This document shows, piece by piece, positions 23,906-36,012 of a DNA stretch of 64,000 nt. The notes beneath the pieces were generated by a model. The model saw only the letters and a list, made by a program, of their open reading frames with translations. It was not told the DNA's origin and did no database searches. The stretch is from Albifimbria verrucaria (lineage: Eukaryota; Ascomycota; Sordariomycetes; Hypocreales; Stachybotryaceae). Each line of letters opens with the position of its first letter. Within the stretch, counting starts at the first letter, position 1. A program made the position numbers and the translations under genes. Where the stretch lies: assembly GCA_020081605.1 (NCBI GenBank), contig JAHREC010000018.1, positions 6,696,001 through 6,760,000 of the forward strand, given 5' to 3'.

Positions 23906-26900
23906 TGTGCGATGCATTTAAGTTCCCAATCACAGTGTTTACCTATATGGAACCGCAACAATATTTAGGCTTCTCGGGTAGTCAGAGAATTAGCTGTTCA
24001 TTGCTCCTACTTACCCAGGGCTTAGCTTCTTCGTGTAACTATGTCGACCTGTGTCTAATTCCTTATATATAATTCCTGATCCTGGGAAGGATCCTTCCGC
24101 CCGTGGATGACCTTATTTCGGGCGTCTTGGGCTCGCGTCTTTGGTCAGAAGAAGCATTGGATCAAGGTCGTGACCAGCAAGGTCCTTGCAGAGGTCCCAG
24201 CGACCTAGATGAGGATACTGATTTATATAGCTACGATCACGTCCTAGAAGCATGCATCATCAAAGAAGCCCTATATCGGCATTTTATCTAAACCAGCGGC
24301 AATGTTTTCAAATACTTCGGAATTTCCACTAAGCTAATCTTCCGGAGCCGAGCTGTGGGAGTCCATGAAGCCGCCAAGATGGATTGTGAGCAATGTTATG
24401 TAGCAATCTATAACTATGAGAAATACTAAAATATCAATCACCGGCCAATTTACTGAGGCGAGAGGTCAGAGAATTTTTACGGTTCCAATTGATTAGTATC
24501 TAGTCCGGTACATTGTCTGGACCTCACCACAGTCTAGGAGGTTAAAGTAACGTGATCGCCGGCCGATATGTGATAAGTATGAGATCATCTAGCTGCAGTG
24601 GAATAGACTTGGATTTAAAAAGTCGAGAATTATCTACCAATATAAACCCTGGCAGTGGTAAGTGGTATATAGTAGTTAAAGCTAAGGATGCTAGAGCCGG
24701 TATTGACACGGCTATACAGCCCGCTATGTCCTAAATAATCCTAAAACTTAGCTAGTTATTACTATGCAATAAATATATGAGTAATTGTGGATTAGATATG
24801 GTAGTATTATTAATTGTTTTCCCTTTGCTAGCTTATGTCTGCCTGCGTGCTATATTTTATTATTATGAACCGAAAAGCTATATGTATTATAGGAGATCAT
24901 GGTTCAGAAATAACCCGTATATGACTAGTAATCTGAGACTAGATCTCCTAAGGCGATACTCGGATTACTAGACTTCGGAGTTATCTCAGACAGTTTTAAA
25001 ATATATTTGACCTAAAGTCTTAAGTTCAGATGCTATGATAAATAATGACCTTAGCAAAGTCCATGCCAGGTTTCGACATGTTTCTATAAGATGTGTCTAA
25101 TAAATATGACTATATCAGTAATATATGGACCTTTGAGATACGCGGATATCGATATCCTTCTCTATAGCGATGAGAAAGGGTACTCAAACCTAACTATAAG
25201 TATTCCTAGTTATACCCTTGTGAACGTTTCATCCCTCATGCCTCTTGTGACTACGCAGGCCCTTGGGATTTTTAATATATTCTCGCAGAACAATATGTAT
25301 GCCATACAGTTAATTCCACTCCTATTAGCCTTTAAGGCAGCTGCATATCGTATTAAGCAGCAAGACCATGTAGGTTTTAGTTTATCTATATAATATATTA
25401 TAACTGATATCCCTACTTAGGTTACTGTGTATTTAAATCAAGACTATCGTAGTGGTTATATATTAATCTCTATTAATAAAGATTATATAAAGGCTTATTG
25501 GTATAATAAAGAAGAGCTCTTCTATCCTATATAAGATTCCTTTTAGAAGATATGTTCTCCTATACTTATTTCCTCCAGTGATAACTTTAATTTAATTTGC
25601 TTCCCTAAGGGTAATATTAAATATGACTTCTATAAGTAAGATATTATTATTCTATATTATTTTAAGCTAATATATAAATAGAGACGAGGAATATATAGCT
25701 TACATATAAAGTTTGTATGGGAGCTTGAGTACTGTTGGTTATTTAGATAAATCTAACTATGCTAAATGCTATTATCCTAATTCGTAGAATGTAAGGATTA
25801 AAATACTTGTTAAATAGCCAAGATAGCTTAGATTAAAGCAGCATTGGCTGCTAGAGACGTACTGAATACACCTATCTGTACAGAATTTAATGATAGAAGG
25901 AACTAGTGTCTCCTATCCCACGGTCTTGCGAATGATTGGCCGTGTAGCTTAGTATAATCCTGTATCAGTTAGTCTCGTATGTGCGATAGTTCTTATGCTA
26001 TCTGAATTGTGGCTCTGGTAACAACCCTGTGCTAAGAGTTGCTTCAAGCTCTGGAATAACTTAACCACGCCCCCAAATATCTAAGAAACTGTTTACTTCC
26101 GAGCTCGGCTTTATCCCAAAGCCCCTGTACCAGTCTTACCTTCCTCCTGCTATTCTATACTGCCATTTTGTTGCTCTATCTCTAGCGCCTTTGCTATCCT
26201 GATCCTCCTCATCTGGGGGTAAGTCTCAAAGTCACAATTCAGTCATATTACGTGTGTTGACTGATCTGCAGGCTTTGTAACTCTCATAAGGGGTGGATGC
26301 GACGAGTGATGCCAATCAGTGGGCCAACGCATTTGGTACATTCTACTCTATTAATTATACCCTTTTGGACCGTTGTAACCGTTTATTCTCTTCTGTCTCT
26401 TGTTGCATTCATTCTTTCTCGTGACTCTCGTATTCTGTTTTGCCGGTTATTTTAACAGCATCTACTTTTAACTTCTTGCAGCACTAACCCGCATGTACTG
26501 GCTGGGTCAATTTCCTCGGGAAGTGATGTAAAACATGCCAGATTAAAGCACAGATTTCTGGTGAGGCAGCCAAACACTGATTATGTGAAATTGCATTGGC
26601 CCTTCCCGTATTCTAAGGGGCGTCGTCAGCCGATACTACTGAACTACAAAGGCACAGCAGGTTTATGCAGTCAGTTTAGAGTTGATGTTAACGTGACAAG
26701 GATTAGACTCCACTAGTTAGCTACCATTGGAGTTTGCTCCCACCTAGTTCTCTACAATAAACGCTATGCCACTTGCACGGCAGTACAGATTCGATCTCTT
26801 TCGCCCCTGATACTCCTTGACACAACGGGCTAGCTAAATCAAGTGTCCAAAAATTGTCTTGCGTCGCAGTCCCATCTCGGACAACCCAAATACTTGTCTC

Positions 26901-27927
26901 ATCTCATGACATTCCTCTTGTGGGAACATGTAGGCATACTTGACCGAGGCAAGGAGGTAGTCCAATGCTTGAGATTTGCAAAAGGAGAATGAGGTCTTAT
27001 TAAACCCCATCTGTCATTTCTTAGCCTCAACTTGTCAACGTGCAGTTCCGGCTCTACTTGGTAAAAGAGAATTTTGCGAGTGCTTGAAACAAAAGACATG
27101 TGCAGAAGTTGGCCTGAGCGTTGTGAGTGGTAGAAATAGAGCAGTTCCAAAGTCGACAGTGGGAAGACTCAGCGAACTACTCATACGCCACCAAGCGCAA
27201 TTCAAGTTCTACACAGTCAAGGAGTGGATTGTTGTCTTACCAATTCGCAGTTTGACTACCGCTTATGTGGCCAAATTGCAGGTTGATCCTAGCTGTAGTA
27301 CGAAGGCAGAAATTCCGCATATCTAGTGCGCATTTTTCGGTAAAAATTAACCAAATATCTAACAATAAACAACTAAAAATATAATAAATTTATAATAATC
27401 TAATAATAAATTAATTAGTTAACATTATGGCCTTTCAATAAAAAGGCCTTTAGCTGAATAAAAATCGCGAGGTGACGAAACTTTTGCTATCCCACTGTAG
27501 TATTTGGTAGTTCGATTCATTTCTTCGGCAGAACGAATGATGAGAAATTCGAATCAAGACTCTGCATACCCCTATGCTGTTCAAATTGATGTTGCTTGGT
27601 TTGTCGACCAACTCGTGCATTTCATGGCAACTCTCGAACCGAAATTCATGGCGGCTGAAAACGCTGTGTTGAAAATTCTTCTGGCTGGGGTGGGCAAACG
27701 TTGACAGCGAGCGCGGAAAAAATTGTTTTCAGATCGTTGCCAGCACGAGAGACTCGATAATACACTTGGTACAGCACAAGATTTGGTAGATGCTGCAAAA
27801 GTGTTTGTGTTTCTTGTGTGAGTCTAGATTCCTTACCCAAAATGAGTACAAGTAGAATATATTAATCAGTTTAGATACAAAGGTGTTCTTAATTCCAGCG
27901 GTCCTTCTGTCTGAATACTAAGCTGGT
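23906..27927. other. Gene-poor interval
   Basis: Mixed and locally AT-rich sequence (24700-25800). Open frames up to about 115 codons occur (for example 24777-24971, 25091-25393, 26976-27326, 27504-27704), none with a recognisable domain, signal peptide or splice pattern. The 27340-27480 part is AT-rich. I see no supportable gene. Confidence 0.4.
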
Positions 27928-29900
27928 CTATTTCTTGCAGCAAGTATCCAGCCAGTATTCGGGCAACAGCGTGGGATTGACTGACTCCTTGTAGAGTTTC
28001 CAGGAAGAAAATAGCGTTGTCTCTGCTCTGGGTGTCTCCCTCACAGCAAAGTCCTCGAGAAACACAAGAGCAGCTATATACACAGAATATACTTGTATAG
28101 GGTTTCTTAGCGCTTCCGCCACGTCTGATGCTAAGCGAACAATGGCCAAGATCTGAGCAGCCGCGGCAAGCACTCGACTTCGTCCTTGGATCTTGGTAAA
28201 TTCTGCATTCAGCCCCTTGTGGTCGCGCGCTCTTCGGATAGCCGTCTTATGCAGGCACATGGTTGCAGTATAGATCAGCACATTGATGAAGACGGCATGT
28301 TGGCAGCGGAGATTGCCGGGCAGGCGCAGTGTAGGCGGCAGACGTGATAGGAGAGCAGCAAGACTGCTATCAATGTCTTGCTGGCGCGTCCAGTACTCGT
28401 TTTCTTCGTCTTCGCTGCTTGTAGTGTCCCTCCTTACATCTAGCCTCGATTCCAAATCGATGGTTTTATAGAACAAGTGTGCAGCAAGGACTCGCGTAGC
28501 CAGTCGTGAGTTTGTCACTGCTTCTCCTCACAGGGCACGTTGCAACGTGATTGTGTCTTCTTCAACGCCATTCTGGAACCCCTCCTCAGTTGCTGGAAGC
28601 AGAGTTTGTACCTAAAGATGAGTTAAATTTTAACACCCTACGTCCTTTTCTCAAGATTGGAACAAACATGTCGATCATCAATGAGGGCAGGCAACCCTGA
28701 AGTGGCAAAGACAAGTCTGTCTGCGATATAAATGACCCACCAGGTTCGGCGGCGCTCCTCTGTTTCGATCCAGTCTCGTGGTGGCTCGACTTTGGAGAAC
28801 AAACTAGGAATCCGTTCCCCACGATCCAGCTCGTGCAAGTTGAGAATTTGTGCAATACGAATGCTTCGGCATAGACTTATAGAGCCTCGAGAAAAGATTC
28901 CAGCTTGGGCCTCAAGGTTGGCGATAAGCAGCCAGCATTGCGCGTGAGCTGCGTTGACCGAGGTTCCCTGCTCTTGCATAATTTAGTCAGCGCTGCTTTG
29001 TTTCCATAGAAATTAAATACGAAACAGACATTCGTTTCATCTCTCTCCGCGAGAGTTCGGGCGCGTTCATACAGTGCCAGGCTAAAAGATCCGTGAGCAG
29101 GGTCTGCAGTTGCACCTGTTGCAGCAACCGCATACTGCAGAAAAAGGGGCGGTTGGAGAGCTACCGGAACCATCAATGAGGATATATAGCGAGAGCGGTG
29201 TAGCATTGGGGAACCATGATGTGCCCTATCAAAGTACAAAGCTGTGCTGTACTTGTTCAATTGGGAGGACGATACTAGGGAAGCGTTCGTGACTTACAAT
29301 TCTTTCAACAGATCTGGGGAAATGGAGTGTTCCGGAAGGGGCTCAGGAACATGTCCAGTACTAGGGTGCCCAACGGCAAGATGATATCCTGGGGTACACT
29401 CTCCACAGTCTGACCGTCTATGCTGGAAACATCTGGGGCGATGCCATCATCCGAAGACCCCTCGAAATTCGGACTGAGGTTTCTGGTTTTTGCTGCGGAA
29501 GGTCTCGGCCCTGAGGCGTTGTCGCTTGGGGAGCTCGGCCCTGCTGACTGATCGAGTGATGTATCACGGGGCCAGTAACTCGAATCCTATTTTCCAGCTC
29601 CACTACATCATGAGTCTCATTTCATGGTCTTGAGCTGACCATCCCTGGCTTGGGGTGGGTAGGTGGGAGTTTGCATCACATACAGAGTTTGGCTTCAAGG
29701 TCGCGGATTTGCTTCCGCTTTCCTGTGCGTGACTGTCGAGAATGCGGATAGTTGCAGATGAGATCTAAGCTGATGCAACGACGACATGCCGGCAACTGCC
29801 GATCGCATTTCTGCTTTCGCTCCCTGCAAGATAAGCAGGACAACCTAGCATGCGAAGTCGCACTTGTGGATGCTGACGCAGCCGGGATCGGAGACGCCAT
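27928..29900 (-). pseudogene. Zn2Cys6 fungal transcription factor, disrupted
   Basis: GAL4-type regulator. The binuclear zinc cluster near the N-terminus reads CLSC-x6-C-x6-C-x2-C-x6-C (CLSCRERKQKC...CRRC), followed by a basic linker (RTGKRKQIRDLEAKL). The middle region is the fungal-specific TF domain: YFDRAHHGSPMLHRSRY, PPLFLQYAVAA, then EERRRTWWVIYIADRL and GLPALIDDRHV. Introns are visible at 29603-29683, near 29250-29295, near 28957-29003 and near 28622-28670. The frame breaks near 29450 and 29370 in the linker, and an in-frame TGA lies at 28528-28530. About 570 residues are represented, a normal size. It neighbours two NmrA-like genes it could have regulated. The start ATG at 29900 is well placed for the zinc cluster. 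Confidence 0.9.
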
Positions 29901-30495
29901 GGCCGATTAGCTTGATTCCTTTGTCAGAGATATCCAGAGGCTGCTTGCTGCAAGAGGAAGTGCTGTGGGATACGACGTCTCGCGGTAATATCCGGACACC
30001 GATCGTCAGAGGGCACTAGTCACAAACGCCCAGGCTGACAAAGCTAGCACGAGTTTGCCGGCGTGTGTTTGCGGCGAGTGCTGGTGCCAACTCTAGTTTT
30101 CGCAAATTTGCAAACACCGAGACACTGTACTGTGGTACAATCCACGAGTCAGATCTCCTTGAGCGGAGTAAGGAGCCGGAGATACCATGGACAAGGAAAA
30201 TGGCGAATTAAAATCGCATGGGAGCTAGAGACATTCACAAACCACAAGAGACCTGGAAATTGGATCGCCGCAGCTCTTTGCTAGGAACCATAGACCTTTA
30301 CCACTTATAGTGAAGATTATATCTGGAAAAGAAGCACAAGGTGACAGGTGACGTCGATGATAATGAAAAATTCGATCTACATAATAGTTAATAGTACAAT
30401 GTTTTATTCTCCCATGGTGTTGAAGAATAAGTAATTATCTAGTCGCAACAGGAATGGAAATGTCAGAAACGCAACATTGCTCCCAGCCCAATAAG
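29901..30495. other. Promoter region of the TF and 3' flank of the NmrA-like gene
   Basis: No gene. Includes the upstream region of the transcription factor gene and the downstream region of the minus-strand NmrA-like gene, which reads toward it. Confidence 0.4.
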
Positions 30496-31424
30496 TTATT
30501 TAGCCATCGCGAAAGCACTTTTCTTGAGCCACGCTTCCATGGTTGTAATGCCAGGATGGAGCTTGCGGATTTCCGCCAAGTTTGCCCCATACCCTTCTTC
30601 CTTGAACCAGTCTACCATAATGCCCATTTCCGAAACACCGTGCTTCAATGCCTTTCCGAGTAAGCTAGAGGTTGTGCCGACAGGCTGCCCTGTTGCCGTT
30701 TTGAAAGCCTGGTTTAATTGCGAAAAGGTTAACTCGTCTCCCGCTAAACCGACTGCCCTTTTATGCCAAGCAGCAGGGTTTTGGAAAGCCTCCGCGGCAA
30801 AATAACCAATGTCCTTGGTTGCAATCCATTGCAGTGGTTTATCTTTAATTGTATCGCGAAGCATAGTCAAGAAAATCTTGCCAGCAAAACCCGGAGCAAG
30901 ATTATCCATGAAAATGACCGGTCGAAGAATCGTCCAACCCATGGGGCTCTTCCCTCTGCTGTTGAATGGCGGAGATGGTGCTCGATTTCGTGTTTAGTTT
31001 TGAAGTGAGGCACAGGTGTCGGATTGCTCCATGATCGCTCGTCACCACCGCGTTCAACGCTGCTATACACAAAGTGCTGAACTCCGGCTTTGATTGACTC
31101 ATCAACCATGGCTTTTCCTTGTTTCACCTCTCCTTCCAATGTAACACCTTTGCCCTTCGAAACTTGTACAGAGTACACACCCCACAGTGGGACTGTTGCA
31201 GCAGCCTTCTTGGCGGACTGGAAGAGAGCAGGAACCGCATCGAGAGTACCCTCGACGAGCTTGATTTTTGGGGATTTGGCGAGGAGCCGTTTAGCACTTG
31301 CAGACTGTGCATTTCTCGTGACGGCCAGAAGAAGAAAGTCAGAAGGTTGCCGAGCAATGAGTGCGTCAATGACAGCACCACCTTGTTTGCCGGTCGCCCC
31401 GGTTATAAGTAGAGCACGAGACAT
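30496..31424 (-). pseudogene. NmrA-like NAD(P)-binding protein 1 (one frameshift)
   Basis: NmrA family, atypical short-chain dehydrogenase fold; members act as redox-sensing regulators or NAD(P)H-dependent reductases. The N-terminus shows the dinucleotide motif ITGATGKQGGAV. The substrate-side block HFVYSSVERGGDERS and WTILRPVIFMDNL follow. The C-terminus covers the expected length (about 309 residues in all). There is one frame break near 30955 in the GGGAAG run, between RHSTAEG and MGWTILRP. Every other residue block is in order, so the gene is intact apart from this indel, which could be a sequencing error. It diverges from the second NmrA-like gene across about 400 bp. Confidence 0.88.
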
Positions 31425-31824
31425 GATGAAACAAATGATTCGAAAATAGAGGTGAAGTGGCCATTTCTAGAATTGAAGAGGAACACATGTCATTTAAATA
31501 TCAGCTGGGTGAGTTAGAGATGCCATCTTGGCATGGTAGCTTGACTGGCCAGTGCTTATCGACTAATGTTAAGCTTGAGGCTAGGCACACCTGAGCTGAA
31601 TAATTCGGTAAACGTCGGACACCGATCCAAGCAGTGCCTGCCAAAGCTTTGGTAAATTGGAATGCGACAAACAATTGCATGACAAACCATCGAGGGAGTG
31701 AAGGGATATAAAAGTCCATTGTGTAACATGATCCATGCGATTTGAAAGTCAGTTCGAATACCTTTTACATCAATTAATCAACACAAATTAAACTCCTTTG
31801 TCACCACAAGGCAATCAAGCCATC
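31425..31824. promoter_or_regulatory. Shared divergent promoter region of two NmrA-like genes
   Basis: About 400 bp between two divergent start codons (31424 minus, 31825 plus). It is the only space available for both promoters, so co-regulation is plausible. No specific operator can be named. Confidence 0.4.
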
Positions 31825-32895
31825 ATGTCTTCACTTACTGTTGGGATAGCCGGTATCACCGGTAAATTTGGTCGCCTTTTGGCCACCCAACTTCTCAAGA
31901 ATCCAGATGTTAGTCTTCGTGGCTACGCTCGAAACATCGATAAAGCTGCCGCTGCGTTTGACAACTCCCTCGGGTACGCCTCTTCCAAGGCGAAGCCTTT
32001 GACGCTGCAGCCATCAAGCCTTTCGTGAGCGGCTGTGACGTCGTAGTCTGTTCTTATCTGGGCGACGACAAGCTCATGATAGACGGTCAAAAGGCTTTGG
32101 TCGACGCCTGTGAGGACGCGGGTGTGCAGAGATACGTCGCCAGTGACTGGGCCTTGGATTATACCAAGTTAAAGATTGGAGAGCTCTTTCCCAAGGACCC
32201 AATGATTCATGTCAAGGCCTACATTGAAAAGAAGCAAACAGTTAAAGGTGTCCATATCTTGATAGGCGGATTCATGGATCCTATTCTCAGCCCCTTTTTC
32301 CAAGTCTGGGATCCTGCGACCAAGACACTACAATACTGGGGTGAGGGTACAGAGCCTTGGGAGGGCACATCCTACGTCAATGCAGCTGAATTTACCGCGG
32401 CTATTATCGCTGATACCTCCGCTGTTGGCATAAAGAAATGTAAAGTCTCTTCTACCATCTTGTTTTAAGAAAGAAAGGGGGAAACAGAGCTGACGAATGA
32501 GGACTAGACCTTGGAGACCGGAAGACGATTAAACAGATTGCTGAAGTCTTCGAAAAGGTGTACGGTTTCGCTCCCAAGCTGCATCGTCTTGGCTCTCTAC
32601 AAGACCTCGAAACTCTGATGCATGCACGCCGAGCAGAAAACCCTGCAGACATTTACAGCTACATGTCTCTGTAAGTTTCATCAGCCATTCCATTCCCTTC
32701 CTGGTTCTAGTAAGATATAATCGCTAATGGAAATCCAGATTCTTCATGTATTACTGGATCAATGGCCAGACATTTGTCGGTCCTGACACTGATAATGAAA
32801 AGTATCTCAACGTCACCCCACAAACTTGGGAAGACTTCATGAGGCAAAGAAGTTTGGAGGAGCTGGCAACTGCCTATTTCTCGCTCTCTAAATAA
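31825..32895 (+). pseudogene. NmrA-like/isoflavone reductase-like protein 2 (one frameshift)
   Basis: NAD(P)-binding Rossmann protein of the isoflavone reductase-like NmrA subgroup (aromatic-alcohol reductase-like). The dinucleotide motif GIAGITGKFGRLL is at the N-terminus; VVVCSYLGDD, ALVDACEDAGVQRYVASDW and HILIGGFMDP follow. Two introns are clear: 32440-32507 and 32671-32738 (GTAAGT donor, CTAAT branch, CCAG acceptor). The C-terminus runs to TAA at 32893-32895. About 310 residues in total, normal for the family. One frame break lies near 31970 (run CTCGGG), otherwise intact. Start ATG 31825 is chosen because it directly precedes the dinucleotide-binding strand; an in-frame open stretch upstream is short. 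Confidence 0.87.
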
Positions 32896-33780
32896 TGGAG
32901 GTTAGATGAGACTGTCCAGAGTAGATCACATACCTCTCGGTTGTAGTATGCGACAATTTCAATCTTGATATATGAGTTGTGCGGTATGATACAATCTCAA
33001 TTAAATGGCTCGGAGAACAACTGTCAACATTTGTGAACCTTTGATTCATCCCTCCCTTATGAAACAGGAGTTCGGGTTCCACGCCGCAAGTCGGTTGAAT
33101 TAATAAAGGCCGACCTGAATATTAAAGCATGGATTAGCTGGCAAACCCAAAGGGAAAAAGTAAGAAGGTTTCACCCCGAGTGATGACGGATGCGAATGCA
33201 AGAAGAATGATACTCAATGCCATGGAGGGTGAAGCATATGAGCAGTCTCGCAGAAATCATTAAACTGTGTTTTCCATAGGAGTGGGTTGAATGGTCTACC
33301 CAGGACTTCAATGCGCATCAGAAGGAGTGCCAAGGAAATCCCATTCATCAAGTAAGGTAATATCATGGGGCGGCTCTCTAGGTCTGGCAATATATAGAAT
33401 CTGTACAGCCAAGCGGGACCTGATCTAGTTGCATGTGTCGCATCTATCCCTCGCTGATAAAGCACGGGAATGGACAAGGGACCAAGAGGTTATCAGATAT
33501 TAGTGGTACTAGGAGGTCTGGTATCCACCTTCTCCTGTCGTTGGCTACACTAATAGCAATATATAAAAATATGAATATAGACTGTAATTTCCTCTGCTGT
33601 CTAGCTTTTCCTGTCTTTATTCATAGACTTAACTGTTCGTTATCCTTACCCTGATCTACACTATGGATCTCTGTGACTTGGCCACATCTTCCTACATTGT
33701 CGTACCTTGATTAGCATAGCATAGCGCGAAGCAATGCAGCCTGCGCCTGGTATAATTCAAGCTCGGAGGGTTGCTCTTCC
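32896..33780. other. Intergenic, no supported gene
   Basis: Contains an 87-codon minus-strand frame (33214-33477) without motifs. Composition falls toward A/T near 33770. Nothing else is recognised. Confidence 0.4.
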
Positions 33781-35575
33781 TAGGTATAAAAGACTTAAAA
33801 TAGGCTTTTTACTTATATATAAAGTGCTAATAAATATTGGCTTTATGTTTCTATTATAATAAAAGGCCTGCTTAATTTAGAATATCTATTTAAAGAGATA
33901 ATCCTATATAAAAAGTATTTATAATTAAAGGTTTTTTTATAAACTTATAATTAAATTATTTTAAATTTAGAAAATAATATAATATTAATAAAATATAATT
34001 ACTTATATTAAATAATTTAATTATTTAAAATGAAGATATTATAATATAAATTAAAATTCCTATTTATAATTTTTATTTTATTATTTATTTATAATATAAT
34101 TTTATAATTTATAATTAAATAAATAATCAGATTTTAAATATATATTAATATAATTTAAATTAAAATAAGAATTCTTAAATAAATAAATTTTATATTTTAT
34201 TTTATAATTATATTTTAAATATTATTATTTTTTAAAAAATAGAAATATATATTATATTAAAAAGAAATATATATAGAAAATTTAAAGAAATATATATATA
34301 TATATATATAAAATTATATCTTATAATAAATAAATATAAAAATTTATTAATATTAAAAAAATAAATATAAATAAAATACATTATATATAAATTATAAATT
34401 ATTATAATATATAATTAATATAATAATATATTATAATTTTTATTAAAATAATAAATATTAATAATAATAATTATATATTTTATTTTTTAATAAATTATAT
34501 ATAATATAAGAGTTTATTATATTAAAATTAAAATATTTAAAATTAAAACATTAAAATTTATATATAATTTTTTATTTTATTTTAAAAATAAATTTATTTA
34601 AGAAAATATTTAATTTTTATATAAAAATTATAATAATTATATTTTTAAAAATATAAATTAATAATTTATATATTTTTAATTTTTAATTTTTAATTTTATT
34701 TATTATAAATTATTTAAATTATAATAAAAATAAATAAATTTTAAATTTTAAATTTTAATAAAATAATAATTATAATATTAAAATCTTAATTCTAATTTAT
34801 TTATTTTATTTTACTTAACTATTTAATTTTATTTATTTTATATTTATTATATATTATTAAATAATTTTAATTATTATATAAATCTTTTAATAATTTAATA
34901 TATTATTATTTATATATATATTAAATTATTTATTTAATTATATTTTAATTATATTTTATTTAATTTATAAAAACTTATTTATAATTTTATAATATATAAT
35001 TTTTATAATAATATTTATTTAAATAATAACTTATTATAAAAATCTAAATATAATTAATTTATAATATATATAATTTTATTATTTAAATATACTTATTAAT
35101 TTATTTTATTATATATAATAATTTTTTTTAATATATATTTTATTTATTTAATATTATATATTTATATTCAATATAATTTATATTATTTTATATTTATAAA
35201 AATTATAAATTAAAATAAATTAAATTATTATATTTAAATAAATAATAAACTTTATTATAATTTAAAAATAATAATTATATAATTATTATTTATTATATAA
35301 ATTATTATTAATTATATAAATTATTATTAATTATATAAATTATTATTAATTAAATAAATTATTATTTATTATATAAATTATTATTAATTAAATAAATTTA
35401 AATTAAATTAAAAACTATATATAATTAATAATTAAAATAAATTAGAATAATTTTATAATTAATATAATTAACTAAAAAAATACTATATAATACTTTAACT
35501 ACTTAGGACTATTTATATAGGAATTTATATATATATCTATTTTAAATAATACCTAGGGTAATTTATAAAGTAGCT
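33781..35575. repeat. AT-only block with TA runs
   Basis: Nearly pure A/T sequence with a TATATA run at about 34285-34310 and no open frame. It is interpreted as an old RIP-degraded repeat. No TIR module of the type seen elsewhere was recognised. Confidence 0.6.
35280..35400. repeat. Short tandem repeat, about 22-bp unit
   Basis: Roughly five units of an attatataaattattattaat-like sequence in direct array, with some units varying (attaaataaattattattta). A small minisatellite inside the AT block. Confidence 0.65.
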
Positions 35576-36012
35576 AGTGCTAAAATGAAATGCCTTGGCT
35601 ATAAGCAGTCACTCTTCTTTTTCGGGCTTCGTAGAGCGTGCTACCCACGTAGATACGGTGTCGCAACAGGGCAAAGAGGCAGCGACTTCACTTGCTATGG
35701 GGCGTCTGACTGGGTGGATGATTGCTCCGCTACGCCACTTGTCTTGTCGATGCGATTACACTCGGCGAGGATGCTATGCCCCATAATACTAGCCACATAT
35801 GCGTATTTGTAGAATGCCTCGGGGCTGAATCGCCGTAGAATCCCTTCCATCCTGGCCTTGAGGACAAGATGACCAGTAAGACCTCAGCCACCACTGCACA
35901 GCCTCAGCTGCAAGCCAAATCGCCACTAGTGACTACCAATATTCACCTCATATAAACGCCGACTATTCCTGCCGTCCCAACCCATCTCGACAGTCAATTT
36001 CTCGGCCCAGAC
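35576..36012. other. Upstream region of the CorA-like gene
   Basis: GC content recovers abruptly at about 35576. Overlapping open frames (35585-35812) have no recognisable feature. Likely promoter and 5' flank. Confidence 0.35.

Noticed and set aside
24777..25393. Two short plus-strand frames with hydrophobic residues
   Set aside because: AT-leaning sequence makes hydrophobic codons by chance; no signal peptide or partner exons.
33214..33477. 87-codon minus-strand frame
   Set aside because: No motif, no splice partners, next to an AT block.
35280..35400. CRISPR-like array
   Set aside because: Units are contiguous tandem A/T repeats with no unique spacers.
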